DNA from: Wolbachia endosymbiont (group A) of Pogonocherus hispidulus
GTDB lineage: Bacteria; Pseudomonadota; Alphaproteobacteria; Rickettsiales; Anaplasmataceae
NCBI RefSeq assembly: GCF_964028195.1
Contig: NZ_OZ034750.1
Span: 1,588,266-1,652,265 of the forward strand
DNA: 64,000 bases
Reading direction: 5' to 3'
Part shown: in pieces, positions 9,096 to 18,115 of the stretch
Numbering within the stretch: position 1 is the stretch's first letter
Layout of the letters: every line of letters starts with the position of its first letter
Notes under the pieces: generated by a model
What the model saw: the letters and a program-made list of their open reading frames with translations, nothing else
The model's database searches: none
Told to the model about the DNA's origin: nothing
Position numbers and translations under genes: made by a program

Positions 9096-9541
9096 AAGTA
9101 AATATTCTTGACAAGAAATGGTGCAGCATTATAGAAAATCCTAAAAATTTTGTATTAGGTGTCATCAATGCTTCTCTAAAAGAATTAAAAATAGACCACT
9201 ATAAACCAAATATATCAATAGCTCTGGCTGATGATGACTTGCTACATCAACTTAATTTAAAATTTAGAGAAATGGATAAGCCAACTAACGTACTATCATT
9301 TCCGTATGAACAATTGTCTAATGAGTGCGATTTAGGAGACATAGCAATTTCAATAGACACAATAAAAAGAGAATCGCATGAGTATTGTATACCCATTCTT
9401 GCTCACATTGCACACATGTTAGTGCATGGATTACTGCATTTACTTGGTTATGATCACAAAAAAAAAGATGAAGAAATTATAATGCAAAATCTAGAAAGAG
9501 AGATTTTAGCTTCGCTTGGCTACAATATGTGCGCGATTTAA
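9089..9541 (+). CDS. ybeY: rRNA maturation RNase YbeY
   Basis: Zinc-dependent single-strand endoribonuclease that matures the 16S rRNA 3' end. It also takes part in ribosome quality control. The 150-residue protein shows the metal-binding signature [11 protein letters not shown] (His113, His117, His123) and the upstream NVLSFPY and GDIAIS motifs. The length is normal. The start overlaps the EVE-domain gene by 7 bases. Confidence 0.95.
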   Translation: MLEVNILDKKWCSIIENPKNFVLGVINASLKELKIDHYKPNISIALADDDLLHQLNLKFREMDKPTNVLSFPYEQLSNECDLGDIAISIDTIKRESHEYCIPILAHIAHMLVHGLLHLLGYDHKKKDEEIIMQNLEREILASLGYNMCAI

Positions 9542-9627
9542 AAGGAATTTAATAAAAATATAGTAGATGATAATAAAATATGTTATCTACAAAGGGTTTT
9601 AGCTATAAACAATAAAAGGTAAGTGAT

Positions 9628-10416
9628 ATGGTTCAGTTTTCTTTGCCAAAGAATTCTAAAATTAATCAAAAGGGCAAAATTTATCCTATTCCTGCTAGAG
9701 CAAAAAACATCAGAAGATTTCAAATTTACCGTTGGTCTGCTGATGACGAGAAAAACCCTAGAATAGACACATTTTTTATTGATATGGATAGTTGTGGCCC
9801 TATGGTACTTGATGCATTAATAAAAATAAAGGATGAAATAGATTCGACTTTAACTTTCAGACGTTCTTGTAGAGAAGGCATATGTGGATCTTGTGCCATG
9901 AATATTGACGGAACCAATACTCTTGCATGTACTAGATCTATAAACGATATAAAAGGTGACGTAAAAATATATCCATTACCTCACATGTATGTGATAAAGG
10001 ACCTAGTCTCAGACTTGAGCCAATTTTATGAGCAATACAAATCAATTAAACCTTGGTTACAAGCAGATAAGCCTGCCCTACCAAATAAAGAATACTCTCA
10101 ATCTCCTGAAGATAGAAAAAAATTAGATGGCTTGTCCGACTGTATATTATGTGCTTGCTGTTCGACTGGTTGCCCAAGCTACTGGTGGAATAGTGATAAA
10201 TTTTTAGGACCAGCAATACTATTACAAGCCTACAGATGGATTGCTGACAGCCGTGATAATAAGACAGGTGAAAGACTTGATGTTTTAAACGACCCATTCA
10301 AGTTGTATCGTTGTCATACAATAATGAATTGCACAAAAACTTGTCCTAAAGGACTTAATCCAGCAAGAACAATAGCGAAAGTAAAACAGCTCATGGTAGA
10401 GAGAGAAGGAGTTTAA
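9628..10416 (+). CDS. sdhB: Succinate dehydrogenase iron-sulfur subunit
   Basis: This 262-residue subunit passes electrons from the flavoprotein SdhA to quinone through three iron-sulfur clusters. Ligands for the [2Fe-2S] cluster are Cys81, Cys86, Cys89 and Cys101 ([10 protein letters not shown]...LAC). The other two clusters use [12 protein letters not shown] (172-182) and [14 protein letters not shown] near the C-terminus. The other sdh genes are not in this window. A ribosome site AAAGGTAAG precedes the ATG. The gene converges on the PAS protein with only 3 bases between the stops. Confidence 0.97.
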   Translation: MVQFSLPKNSKINQKGKIYPIPARAKNIRRFQIYRWSADDEKNPRIDTFFIDMDSCGPMVLDALIKIKDEIDSTLTFRRSCREGICGSCAMNIDGTNTLACTRSINDIKGDVKIYPLPHMYVIKDLVSDLSQFYEQYKSIKPWLQADKPALPNKEYSQSPEDRKKLDGLSDCILCACCSTGCPSYWWNSDKFLGPAILLQAYRWIADSRDNKTGERLDVLNDPFKLYRCHTIMNCTKTCPKGLNPARTIAKVKQLMVEREGV

Positions 10417-10419
10417 GTA

Positions 10420-11556
10420 TCATCTTTTGCATTCTTCGTAAGAAAACAGCAAACCTTCCGAAGCGTAGGGTATTGTTAATACCCTGAACGCTTTTCCATT
10501 CGTGAAATGCATCGTATCATCATACGATTCAAATAATTTTTTGAATAACTCATGTCTTTGGTTACTAATAGTTTGAAAATCCTCTTTTTCTAAAAGCTTT
10601 TTAGATTCGAAGAGGTAAAGCATAACTTCATGATAAGTTGGGTAAGATGCCAAAAATTTTGGGTCAAATTGAAAGGTTTTTATGAAAGCATTATTATAAA
10701 ATTTTAGCTTTTGATTCTTACTATATATTACTATAGCAACCGGTAACCTCTCAAGCAAATTTTCCTGTGTAGCTAAATAACTGTTTAATTCAGTGTGTAA
10801 TTTTTCTGCACCACTAATATCTTTTCCATATATTACTATGCCACCAGAACCTTGTATTGGAATTTTGACAAAATTGAAAACCCTAGGTTCGTTCTTGTAA
10901 GTTATGACATGTCTTACTGGTTTTGTGCTATGAGCGCTACCGGTAATAGCAAATTTCTTAGAGCCATCTACATATTTATCATAAAACAAGTTATAAAATT
11001 CCACCTTTCTACTCTTGTTATATCTTAGTATTGGAAATGGCAAAGAGTTGAAAACGTTTTTATAGCTCTCCACTTCCTGCGTAAGCTTACTATTTTCTAA
11101 CTCAAGTCCGTTAGCTTTTATCTTACAGTCTGAAACATTCCTTATCCATAACAGCACACCTATCACATTGTTAGAATCATCTATTATGCTTCTACCGTAA
11201 CATATGCAATAAACCTCACTGTCTTTTGACTTTAAATCTAGAGTAAAAGATTTATTTATTTCCTTTGCCTCAACAAAATTTTTAATTAAGCTTTCTGATT
11301 GCTCAAAAAAATTCACAAACTCATTAAACGAGTAAAAAACAGTATTAAGCAAAATTAGTAAGTTGGGAGAGAACTTTTCTATACGTTTTTTTGCATCCCA
11401 AATATAAAACCCATCATTCACAGTATCAATTAAATTATTTATGATAACATTTTGATGTTGTAAGTTCTTAATCTTATTACTAATTTTTAATTTAGAATAA
11501 GAGAGAAAGAATAATATTAGAATCAATATTAAAACCACTTCATACAAAAAAAACAT
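10420..11556 (-). CDS. Membrane-anchored PAS-domain protein without a kinase domain
   Basis: A 378-residue protein with one N-terminal membrane helix (about residues 3-20), a short coiled coil and three PAS-like modules. These are at about 40-145 (starting LIDTVNDGFYIWD), 165-255 (NSLPFPILRYNKSRKVEFYN) and 265-375 (LLERLPVAIVIYSKNQKLKFYN). The layout resembles the sensory half of alphaproteobacterial histidine kinases such as DivL, PleC or CckA. However, the frame ends right after the last PAS module and no H-box or ATPase domain follows. Downstream is sdhB on the other strand, so nothing has been split off here. It may act as a signal-sensing partner of another kinase. Function is inferred. 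Confidence 0.65.
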   Translation of the reverse strand: MFFLYEVVLILILILFFLSYSKLKISNKIKNLQHQNVIINNLIDTVNDGFYIWDAKKRIEKFSPNLLILLNTVFYSFNEFVNFFEQSESLIKNFVEAKEINKSFTLDLKSKDSEVYCICYGRSIIDDSNNVIGVLLWIRNVSDCKIKANGLELENSKLTQEVESYKNVFNSLPFPILRYNKSRKVEFYNLFYDKYVDGSKKFAITGSAHSTKPVRHVITYKNEPRVFNFVKIPIQGSGGIVIYGKDISGAEKLHTELNSYLATQENLLERLPVAIVIYSKNQKLKFYNNAFIKTFQFDPKFLASYPTYHEVMLYLFESKKLLEKEDFQTISNQRHELFKKLFESYDDTMHFTNGKAFRVLTIPYASEGLLFSYEECKR

Positions 11557-11598
11557 AGCACTTCTAAAACAGATGTAAAAATTTGTAACCGCTCAGAG

Positions 11599-12378
11599 TT
11601 ATGCTGAAGAGTTATATAAGTAAAGATTACCTAACATTTGAAAGCCCAATCTCTTATAAAGGTTTACAGAAGGTTTCATACAATGTGCTACTATATATTT
11701 GCATTCAAGCTGTTTAGCTATCTTTATTCTTTCTAAAACCATTTGGGTACCTATTCCACGATTTCTGTATATTGGTAAAACTCCATCACTATAAAAACCA
11801 GCTACACTGTCTTGAACATAAAGACCGCATGTCCCAATAATTTCACTATTTAGTGTTACAAGAAAAAATCTTAATCTTGAGTTTTTATCATCATAATTTG
11901 ATAATCCGCGAAAAAATGTGCTGACAATTCCAACGCCATGATAAAAAATTTTAGAAGTGTGTAAATCTAACTGTTCTAAGAGGTCGCTACCATTTACAGC
12001 ATTTAACCTCAAGTTTGGAATAACATCAGCAGGTAAAAAGTAATTTTTCATATTAAGTAAAGCTTTTTTTGGTGTGCTAACGTGTTTTATTTCACACTTT
12101 TCTAAAATATCTCTTATTTTCATATGTGAATTTATTACCCATGTTGCTTCTATATCTCTTGTTCTGAGATAATCTAGAGTTTTTTGTATAGAAAGCTCGG
12201 TACATTGATCTCCACAGAACACAAAATTAAATAATGACTCCCTGGTACCATTTATTGTAAATGTAACGTTATCAAATTCATCGTGTACTTCCCACTCAGA
12301 TAAATTCGCTGTGTACAGTATATAATCCTTTAAATTTTGAACAATTAAGCTTGAATAATAAATTTTTTTATCCTGCAT
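11599..12378 (-). CDS. GNAT-family N-acetyltransferase
   Basis: This 259-residue protein has a C-terminal GNAT domain (about residues 155-255). It shows the acetyl-CoA-binding motif A (LPIYRNRGIGTQMV) and a following beta-alpha pair ending in YKRLGFQMLG. The N-terminal 150 residues are not assignable by eye. The substrate could be an amine, an amino acid or a protein N-terminus. The start overlaps the end of pgpA by 11 bases, so the two are coupled. Confidence 0.8.
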   Translation of the reverse strand: MQDKKIYYSSLIVQNLKDYILYTANLSEWEVHDEFDNVTFTINGTRESLFNFVFCGDQCTELSIQKTLDYLRTRDIEATWVINSHMKIRDILEKCEIKHVSTPKKALLNMKNYFLPADVIPNLRLNAVNGSDLLEQLDLHTSKIFYHGVGIVSTFFRGLSNYDDKNSRLRFFLVTLNSEIIGTCGLYVQDSVAGFYSDGVLPIYRNRGIGTQMVLERIKIAKQLECKYIVAHCMKPSVNLYKRLGFQMLGNLYLYNSSA

Positions 12379-12850
12379 ACATCAACAATAAACAATAAAA
12401 GGCTCCTATAAGAACACAGGCTAAAATTGCAGCTATAATGTCATCTAGCATAATACCTAAAGGACCTTTGGTATTTTTATCGATCAAATTTATAGGCCAC
12501 GTTTTTATTATATCAAAAAACCTAAAAGAAAAAAAGCACAACAACAATGAAGAGCAATTCATCTCTTGGCTTAACAATATCGAAACTAAAAGTATTGTCA
12601 GCAATTGACCAACTACTTCGTCAATTACTACCTCTTTTGGATCACATGAAGTCTTGTAGTGTTTTATATAATTGCCTATAGACCATAGTCCAATCAAAAA
12701 TAAAAAAAAAATAATTGCTACACCTAAAATTCTGTCACTTAGTATTACAGGAACAATTGGATAAGAAGCTAAGCTGCCTACGGTACCTGGCATTTTTTTT
12801 ACTGTGCCAGACAGCCACCATGTTGATGTCAATTTATATAAAAATTTCAC
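12368..12850 (-). CDS. pgpA: Phosphatidylglycerophosphatase A
   Basis: Dephosphorylates phosphatidylglycerophosphate to phosphatidylglycerol at the inner membrane. The 160-residue protein has the PgpA pattern: an N-terminal GTVGSLASYP segment, a CDPKEVVIDEVVGQ acidic motif, several membrane helices, and a KTWPINLIDKN...LDDIIAA segment near the end. Neighbouring gpsA makes glycerol-3-phosphate, so this is a small phospholipid cluster (gpsA, pgpA, GNAT). Confidence 0.88.
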   Translation of the reverse strand: MKFLYKLTSTWWLSGTVKKMPGTVGSLASYPIVPVILSDRILGVAIIFFLFLIGLWSIGNYIKHYKTSCDPKEVVIDEVVGQLLTILLVSILLSQEMNCSSLLLCFFSFRFFDIIKTWPINLIDKNTKGPLGIMLDDIIAAILACVLIGAFYCLLLMYAG

Positions 12851-12869
12851 AATACACCAAAGTACAAAA

Positions 12870-13853
12870 CTAATTTACAAGAACAGAAATAGTATCCTCT
12901 ATAGAGGTGCTTTCATACAATAATCTATAGACCGCTTCACATATAGGCATTTTTATCTTTAGCTTTCTTGCTAAATTAAATGCGGACTCAGCAGTGCTAA
13001 AACCTTCAATCACTAACTTGCCTTCTGACAAAATCTGCTGAACATTAAAGCCATTGTTACTATTACCTATTTTAAACCCAAAAGATAGGTTTCTTGAATT
13101 CAAGGATGTGCATGTCATGACTAAATCACCTAAACATGAAGGCCCGAGCAAAGTATCCATATTGATATTGTTGTTACCAATTTTTGCTAAGTACAAAGTT
13201 TTAATTTCATTCATACTTTTTGTAATCAACGCTGCATGAGCATTAAACCCGAGTTTTCTACCAAAAATAATTCCACATGCTATAGCAAAAACATTTTTTA
13301 ATGCTGCACAAATCTGTACTCCTATAATGTCGTTACTAAACTCCCACTTAACATTTTCTTGTTGCAGCTCCGATACTAGCTTTGAACCTAATGTGTTATT
13401 TTGGCACGCAAGAACCATTGAATAGGGCAATTTTTTTGCAACTTCTATAGCAAAACTAGGGCCTGAAAAAATAGCAATAGGATTGTTAGGTAAAACTTCG
13501 TTTACTATTTCACTAGGTAATTTTAATGTAGACTTTTCTATTCCCTTACAAGCTAAAATTATTGCTACATCTTTTTTCAGATTACAATTATGCAATTGCT
13601 GACATACCTCCCTCAGAGACTGAGTGGGAACAGCGAGGATTGTTACTGAAGCATTAATTGTGTCTTCAATAGCCAATTTTACTGACACATTATCAGAAAT
13701 TCGACAACCGGGTAGCTTGTCACTTTCTCTTTTCCCGTTGATTGATTCAAATGTAGTTTCATTGCGAGTCCACAAAACCACATCTTTCTTGCTACCTAAT
13801 GAAATTGCGATTGCTGTACCCCATGCACCAGCACCTAAAATTGATATTGCCAC
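12870..13853 (-). CDS. gpsA: Glycerol-3-phosphate dehydrogenase [NAD(P)+]
   Basis: Reduces dihydroxyacetone phosphate to sn-glycerol-3-phosphate for phospholipid synthesis. The 327-residue protein starts with the dinucleotide-binding loop GAGAWGTA. It has the IFSGPSFA motif, the ALKNVFAI catalytic Lys region, and the NAHAALITKSMNE stretch typical of GpsA. The length is normal. It heads the pgpA-GNAT cluster and is divergent from ctrA, with a CtrA-type box in the shared upstream region. Confidence 0.95.
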   Translation of the reverse strand: MAISILGAGAWGTAIAISLGSKKDVVLWTRNETTFESINGKRESDKLPGCRISDNVSVKLAIEDTINASVTILAVPTQSLREVCQQLHNCNLKKDVAIILACKGIEKSTLKLPSEIVNEVLPNNPIAIFSGPSFAIEVAKKLPYSMVLACQNNTLGSKLVSELQQENVKWEFSNDIIGVQICAALKNVFAIACGIIFGRKLGFNAHAALITKSMNEIKTLYLAKIGNNNINMDTLLGPSCLGDLVMTCTSLNSRNLSFGFKIGNSNNGFNVQQILSEGKLVIEGFSTAESAFNLARKLKIKMPICEAVYRLLYESTSIEDTISVLVN

Positions 13854-13934
13854 ACAATATTCCTGAAAGTATTACTTATACTTTAAAATAGTAGGATAAG
13901 TAAATTAAAAATATAACACAGACATATAGAATAG

Positions 13935-13950
13935 TTAAATATTTATTAAC
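13935..13950. promoter_or_regulatory. CtrA-type box TTAA-N7-TTAAC
   Basis: TTAA at 13935-13938 and TTAAC at 13946-13950 are separated by exactly 7 bases, the full consensus for the response regulator CtrA. It lies between divergent gpsA and ctrA, about 80 bases ahead of gpsA and 230 ahead of ctrA. The 325-base gap is very AT-rich, so chance matches are possible. I see nothing else in this gap. Confidence 0.5.
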
Positions 13951-14178
13951 CGAAGTATTCTTTTAATAATAGTAACTTTAATTCAATATTTACTAAAAAT
14001 ATTATTACTATCATGGTATATCTATTATATTTTAGATCTATTTATATAACTTTGGAACAATATATTTACTATTAATTAATAAGTGTAATTTTGATCATTT
14101 GTTAATAAAAATTTGATTTATTACTTTCCTTAGTTATATATATTACTAAAATTATAAATTATTTATGGGGTGTAAAAT

Positions 14179-14949
14179 ATGCGTATATTATTAATTGAAG
14201 ATGATCAAGTAAGTGCAAAGACTGTGGTTAATGCCTTAACTTCTGATGGACACTTCTGTGACGTTGTTACTTCTGCACAAGATTATAACAATAATATGGT
14301 TTCCTCAAACGGAGATTACTATGACCTAGTTATTTTAGATATACACTTGCCCGGTGATATTGACGGATATGATATATTGTTAAGACTAAGAAGTGCAAAA
14401 ATCAAAGTTCCTGTCTTAATACTTTCATGTATATCCGCTGTCAATCACAAAGCTAAAGGGCTTGGGTATGGTGCCGATGATTACTTAACCAAGCCATTTC
14501 ATAAAAGCGAGTTATTAGCTCGAATTAAGGCCATAGTGCGTCGTACTAAAGGCCATCCTGAATCGGTGATAAAGATTGGTAATATAAATATCAATTTTGA
14601 TCACAGGGTTATTGAGGTGAAAGGTAAAACGGTTCACCTTACTAATAAAGAGTATTCTATGATAGAATTGCTAGCACTGCGTAAAGGAACAGTACTAACA
14701 AAAGAAATGTTCTTAAATCATCTTTACAATGGCTTGGATGAACCTTCAGATAACAAGATAGTTGATGTTTTTATGTGCAAATTACGTAAGAAACTTGAAA
14801 GTGCAAATGATGGAAAAAGCCACATAGAAACCGTTTGGGGCAGAGGGTATGTTTTGAAAGAGTATATTGATGATGAAGAATATTCTAATGTTAATGTAGG
14901 CGAAAGTAGTGATGGCTATCAAGCAGAACAAGTGAAGGACAACGCATGA
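14179..14949 (+). CDS. ctrA: Cell-cycle response regulator CtrA
   Basis: OmpR-type response regulator that controls cell-cycle and DNA-methylation genes in alphaproteobacteria and binds TTAA-N7-TTAA. The receiver domain (1-115) has the acidic pocket (E7, D8, D9), the phosphoacceptor Asp54 in LVILDIHLPG, and Lys105 in DDYLTKPF. The winged-helix output domain follows (about 125-235, ending ETVWGRGYVLKEY). A 20-residue acidic tail ends in DNA rather than the terminal Ala-Ala that marks Caulobacter CtrA for ClpXP. The start has GGGGTG upstream. A perfect CtrA box upstream suggests autoregulation. The phosphotransferase ChpT is encoded at 62056. Confidence 0.95.
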   Translation: MRILLIEDDQVSAKTVVNALTSDGHFCDVVTSAQDYNNNMVSSNGDYYDLVILDIHLPGDIDGYDILLRLRSAKIKVPVLILSCISAVNHKAKGLGYGADDYLTKPFHKSELLARIKAIVRRTKGHPESVIKIGNININFDHRVIEVKGKTVHLTNKEYSMIELLALRKGTVLTKEMFLNHLYNGLDEPSDNKIVDVFMCKLRKKLESANDGKSHIETVWGRGYVLKEYIDDEEYSNVNVGESSDGYQAEQVKDNA

Positions 14950-15006
14950 AATGCCTACACATTTAAATATAGCATGGCTTATATCGCACGTATCATGTGA
15001 ACACCT

Positions 15007-15348
15007 AGGTGAAATATAAGCCGAGTTCTGTTTATGTAGCTATTTATCTGGAGTAAATGTTACCATTTACCGCATGCGATTTACCCGAGTAGATATGAGG
15101 AAAACATAAAGTCTACTTCTATTTAATCTTGCTCCTAGTGTTGGTTACTCGACTACCAATGTTGCCATTGCCATGGTGTGCTCTTACCACACCTTTTCAC
15201 CCTTACCTAAGAATACTTTAGGCGGTAATTTTCTGTAGCCCTATAACTGGAGTTACCTCCGGCGGGCGTTACCCGTCACTATTTTTCCTTGGAGCCCGGA
15301 CTTTCCTCTGCTATGTTTATCACACAACAGCAGCTACTTATTTCACCC
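15007..15348 (-). ncRNA. rnpB: RNase P RNA
   Basis: The minus strand contains the highly conserved 5' block GAGGAAAGTCCGGGCTC (near 15290-15306) and the 3' block ACAGAACTCGGCTTAT (near 15016-15031), both diagnostic of bacterial RNase P RNA. The ends GGGTGAAATAAG and CTTATATTTCACCT pair as helix P1, which sets the boundaries. The length of about 342 bases fits an A-type RNA. It processes tRNA 5' ends. It converges with ctrA. Confidence 0.95.
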
Positions 15349-15352
15349 AGGA

Positions 15353-15358
15353 ATTATA
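15353..15358 (-). promoter_or_regulatory. -10 box of rnpB
   Basis: On the minus strand TATAAT ends 4 bases before the predicted 5' end of RNase P RNA, as expected for its promoter. A good -35 box is not visible at the usual spacing. Confidence 0.55.
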
Positions 15359-15507
15359 CTTTAACATGAAAATCACAAAAGTAAAAGACAATTTCCTAAC
15401 AGTCTACATATTAAAAACATTCAGACAAATAGCTAAAGGTGATATTCCGGCACATCATCGCTGTCCCAAGATAAGCTTTTTTCACTTTTAGACTCCGCTT
15501 CAGTTAG

Positions 15508-17841
15508 TCAAGAGCCTGGTCCACCGCCTGAAGATGATGAGCTACTTCTTGATCGACTACTACTTTCTACTGATATACTGTTTAGCATTGTTTCAGATTG
15601 ATACATAGTTTGTATAGATATGTTATTATCACTGCTTGTTCTGCTATTGGTGATGAAAAGTTCTTCATTGCTGCTATTTGAATGCGATTCTAAATCAGCT
15701 AATTCTAACACATGAGCAGCATTATAATAACCGTGATATTTCTTAATACATTTATATGCTATGAATCCTATAATTCCAGCAATACCTATTGCTCCAATCA
15801 AAGATCCTCCTATCATTCCTGCCCTATTAGACCCTATAGCAAGTTGAGTAGGCTGTGGTGAAGAAGTAGATTGAGAAAATAAAGTTGTAGTGAACATAGG
15901 AGTTGTCAACTCCCTTGTTCTAGTACTCGGCATAGTAGACACTGTTTGTGTAGTTTTCTCTGAGTTTGTTGTTGGCGCAGTTGGCTCCACTGTTACTGTG
16001 CTTATTTGAGTCGTTGAAGGTTTACTCATCGTAGAAGTCGACGCAACAGTTGCTGCTGTAGGTTTTACAGTACTTGTTTCAGTTTCCGAAGGCACATTAG
16101 TTGACGTTGCAGTAATCGTGGTTGCTTGTGAAGTAGTAGTAGTTTTTGCTACTGTTGTTGGCTCCACTGTTACTGTGCTTGTTTGAGTCATTGACTCTGT
16201 TGAAGGTTTACTCATTGTAGAAGTAGGTGCAACGGCTTCTGTTGTTGGCTCCACTGTTACTGTACTTGTTTGAGTCGTTGACTCCGTTGAAGGTTTACTC
16301 ATCGTAGAAGTCGACGCAACAGTTGCTGCTGTAGGTTTTACAGTACTTGTTTCAGTTTCCGAAGGCACACTGGTTGACATTGTAGCAACCGTGGTCGCTT
16401 GTGAAGTAGTAGTAGTTTTTGCTACTGTTGTTGGCTTCACTGTTACTGTACTTGTTTGAGTCGTTGACTCTGTTGAAGATTTACTCATTGTAGAAGTAGG
16501 TGCAACGGTAGTTGATGCTTCTGTTGTTAATTTGGTAGTCTTTACAGTGTCGGTTTCTGTTGTGCTAGTAATTGCAGCAGTCGGCGTTTTCTTAGAAGTC
16601 ACAACCGTCTCTGTAACAGTTATAGGAGCCACGGTACTACTAGAAATGATATCAGGTGTTAATCGACCGTTAATGATATTAACAAAATCGCTGAGAGTTT
16701 TGATGCTACTTGCCGGTATTATCGTTACCTTATGAGGTTTTTTAAAGCTCTTGTGATTGAAAGTTACAATATTTTCTCCACTTATCGCAGTCACGATAAA
16801 GCCGTCTTGATTATCGTCTTTAACATACAATTGCTCTACAGGATCTTCACATTCACAAACAGTAAAGTTCGATTTTGATCCATTCTTAACAAGACTTGTT
16901 AAATGTAACGTTTGTCTATTAGGCAACCAGTCCTCTGCAAGAAAAGCAACTAGATCATCACCTTCAGTTCGCTTCACATACTGCAAAAAGCTTATTTCAT
17001 ATTCACTAGAAAAAGATGGCACTTTATTTATCTGACAATTTTTCTTACCAAGCAAACATTCATCTTCCTTTCCACTTTTTAGATCCTCAACCACTTTAGC
17101 CATATCGAACTCAAAAATATTTGTTGTTACTTCTTGATTCTCAACAATGTTTTTTCTCACTTGCGAATAAAGTATCGTATTTCCATCTAATGCCAATTGT
17201 CCTGGGCTATTAAACTTCAATAATTTTCTTTCTATGATGCCTTTTTTTCCACGCAAAGCCTTAAATTTTCCACTTCCATCTGATTTTAAATACCAAGAAA
17301 CTAAAGTTTGATCCTTTAAGTTATGAGCGATTACGATTACATCACCACTATCAACCTTCACTGCTCTTGGTTGAGAGTAACTATTGCCCACATTTGCAGG
17401 ACTACCATTATTAATATTCTTTTGTAATTTTCTTTTATCTAAATGTTCAACTGAAGGTACGTTGATTGATTGCTTGATTCCGTAAGTGTGAAAAGACAAA
17501 CCTTTAACGTATTTTTCTCCTTCTGCGTTAGTTTCTTCTTCAGGAAAGATTATTCCAACTTTATCTATTTCAGCTGAATCTTCTATTAATGTGAGAGATA
17601 ATTGATCTTTGAATTCATTTGCTACGCTGATATTTGTACCCCATTCGTATGTTTTTGATTGATATAATGGACTAATAAGTAATTTTACTTTACTGCTCCC
17701 ATTACCATTATCTTGATAGCTGAGTCCATAAGCGATTCCATTTCCTTCAATTAACCCTACGTTTGCTGGGTTAAAACCTATCGCTTCTTTAACTTCCGGT
17801 GTATTTGAGTTGATCCCGAGTAATCTTCTTAATATAGACAT
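15508..17841 (-). CDS. Thr/Ser-rich repeat protein with one membrane helix
   Basis: I do not recognise this 777-residue protein as a named family. Residues 1-400 form a beta-rich globular region with no signal peptide. Residues about 441-628 are a mucin-like Thr/Ser/Val/Pro region of repeats such as STMSKPSTESTTQTSTVTVE. Residues about 675-697 (GGSLIGAIGIAGIIGFIAYK) form a single membrane helix. The tail is Ser-rich (SSRSRSSSSSSGGGPGS). The DNA repeats inside are almost identical over about 270 bases, so length is likely to vary between strains. The single anchor near the C-terminus suggests a surface or inclusion-membrane protein, but without a signal peptide the export route is unclear. It lies alone between rnpB and nuoE. 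Confidence 0.75.
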   Translation of the reverse strand: MSILRRLLGINSNTPEVKEAIGFNPANVGLIEGNGIAYGLSYQDNGNGSSKVKLLISPLYQSKTYEWGTNISVANEFKDQLSLTLIEDSAEIDKVGIIFPEEETNAEGEKYVKGLSFHTYGIKQSINVPSVEHLDKRKLQKNINNGSPANVGNSYSQPRAVKVDSGDVIVIAHNLKDQTLVSWYLKSDGSGKFKALRGKKGIIERKLLKFNSPGQLALDGNTILYSQVRKNIVENQEVTTNIFEFDMAKVVEDLKSGKEDECLLGKKNCQINKVPSFSSEYEISFLQYVKRTEGDDLVAFLAEDWLPNRQTLHLTSLVKNGSKSNFTVCECEDPVEQLYVKDDNQDGFIVTAISGENIVTFNHKSFKKPHKVTIIPASSIKTLSDFVNIINGRLTPDIISSSTVAPITVTETVVTSKKTPTAAITSTTETDTVKTTKLTTEASTTVAPTSTMSKSSTESTTQTSTVTVKPTTVAKTTTTSQATTVATMSTSVPSETETSTVKPTAATVASTSTMSKPSTESTTQTSTVTVEPTTEAVAPTSTMSKPSTESMTQTSTVTVEPTTVAKTTTTSQATTITATSTNVPSETETSTVKPTAATVASTSTMSKPSTTQISTVTVEPTAPTTNSEKTTQTVSTMPSTRTRELTTPMFTTTLFSQSTSSPQPTQLAIGSNRAGMIGGSLIGAIGIAGIIGFIAYKCIKKYHGYYNAAHVLELADLESHSNSSNEELFITNSRTSSDNNISIQTMYQSETMLNSISVESSSRSRSSSSSSGGGPGS
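15960..16520 (-). repeat. In-gene tandem repeats (about 270-bp units)
   Basis: Two long blocks, about 16030-16300 and 16301-16520, are nearly identical. Each contains smaller copies of GTTACTGT...CTTGTTTGAGTC and GAAGGTTTACTCAT. They encode the Thr/Ser-rich part of the 777-residue protein. The near identity points to recent expansion by recombination. Confidence 0.85.
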
Positions 17842-17962
17842 AATTTTATTTAAAATATTAATAAAATGCTATTATGATTACCCCTGGTGTTAATGTCAAT
17901 GAAAATTTTAACTAAAATTAAAAAATTAATACCTTTATAATCTGCAAAGCGAAATATGAGAA

Positions 17963-18073
17963 ATGAGTAGCAGTAAAGAATTCGCAAACTGGGTGGATAA
18001 GCAATACCACTCCATAGATAGTATGATACTGCAAAACGCTATTTCTCAAAAAACCAACAATTGCAATTATTAG
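17963..18073 (+). CDS. Possible small reading frame, 36 codons
   Basis: An ATG-started frame encodes 36 residues beginning MSSSKEFANWVDKQYHS. It lies in the otherwise empty 270-base gap before nuoE. The residues look protein-like (Trp, Tyr, no bias from AT-rich noise), but there is no good ribosome site. It may be the N-terminal remnant of a lost gene. Confidence 0.2.
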   Translation: MSSSKEFANWVDKQYHSIDSMILQNAISQKTNNCNY

Positions 18074-18115
18074 CCCTTCAGATATAATCTGTTGAAATTT
18101 ACACGAGTCTCACGA

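Noticed and set aside
18092..18115. TTG start for nuoE giving 8 more residues
   Set aside because: A TATAAT box at 18083-18088 would place the transcript start at about the TTG; the ATG at 18116 gives a normal NuoE length.
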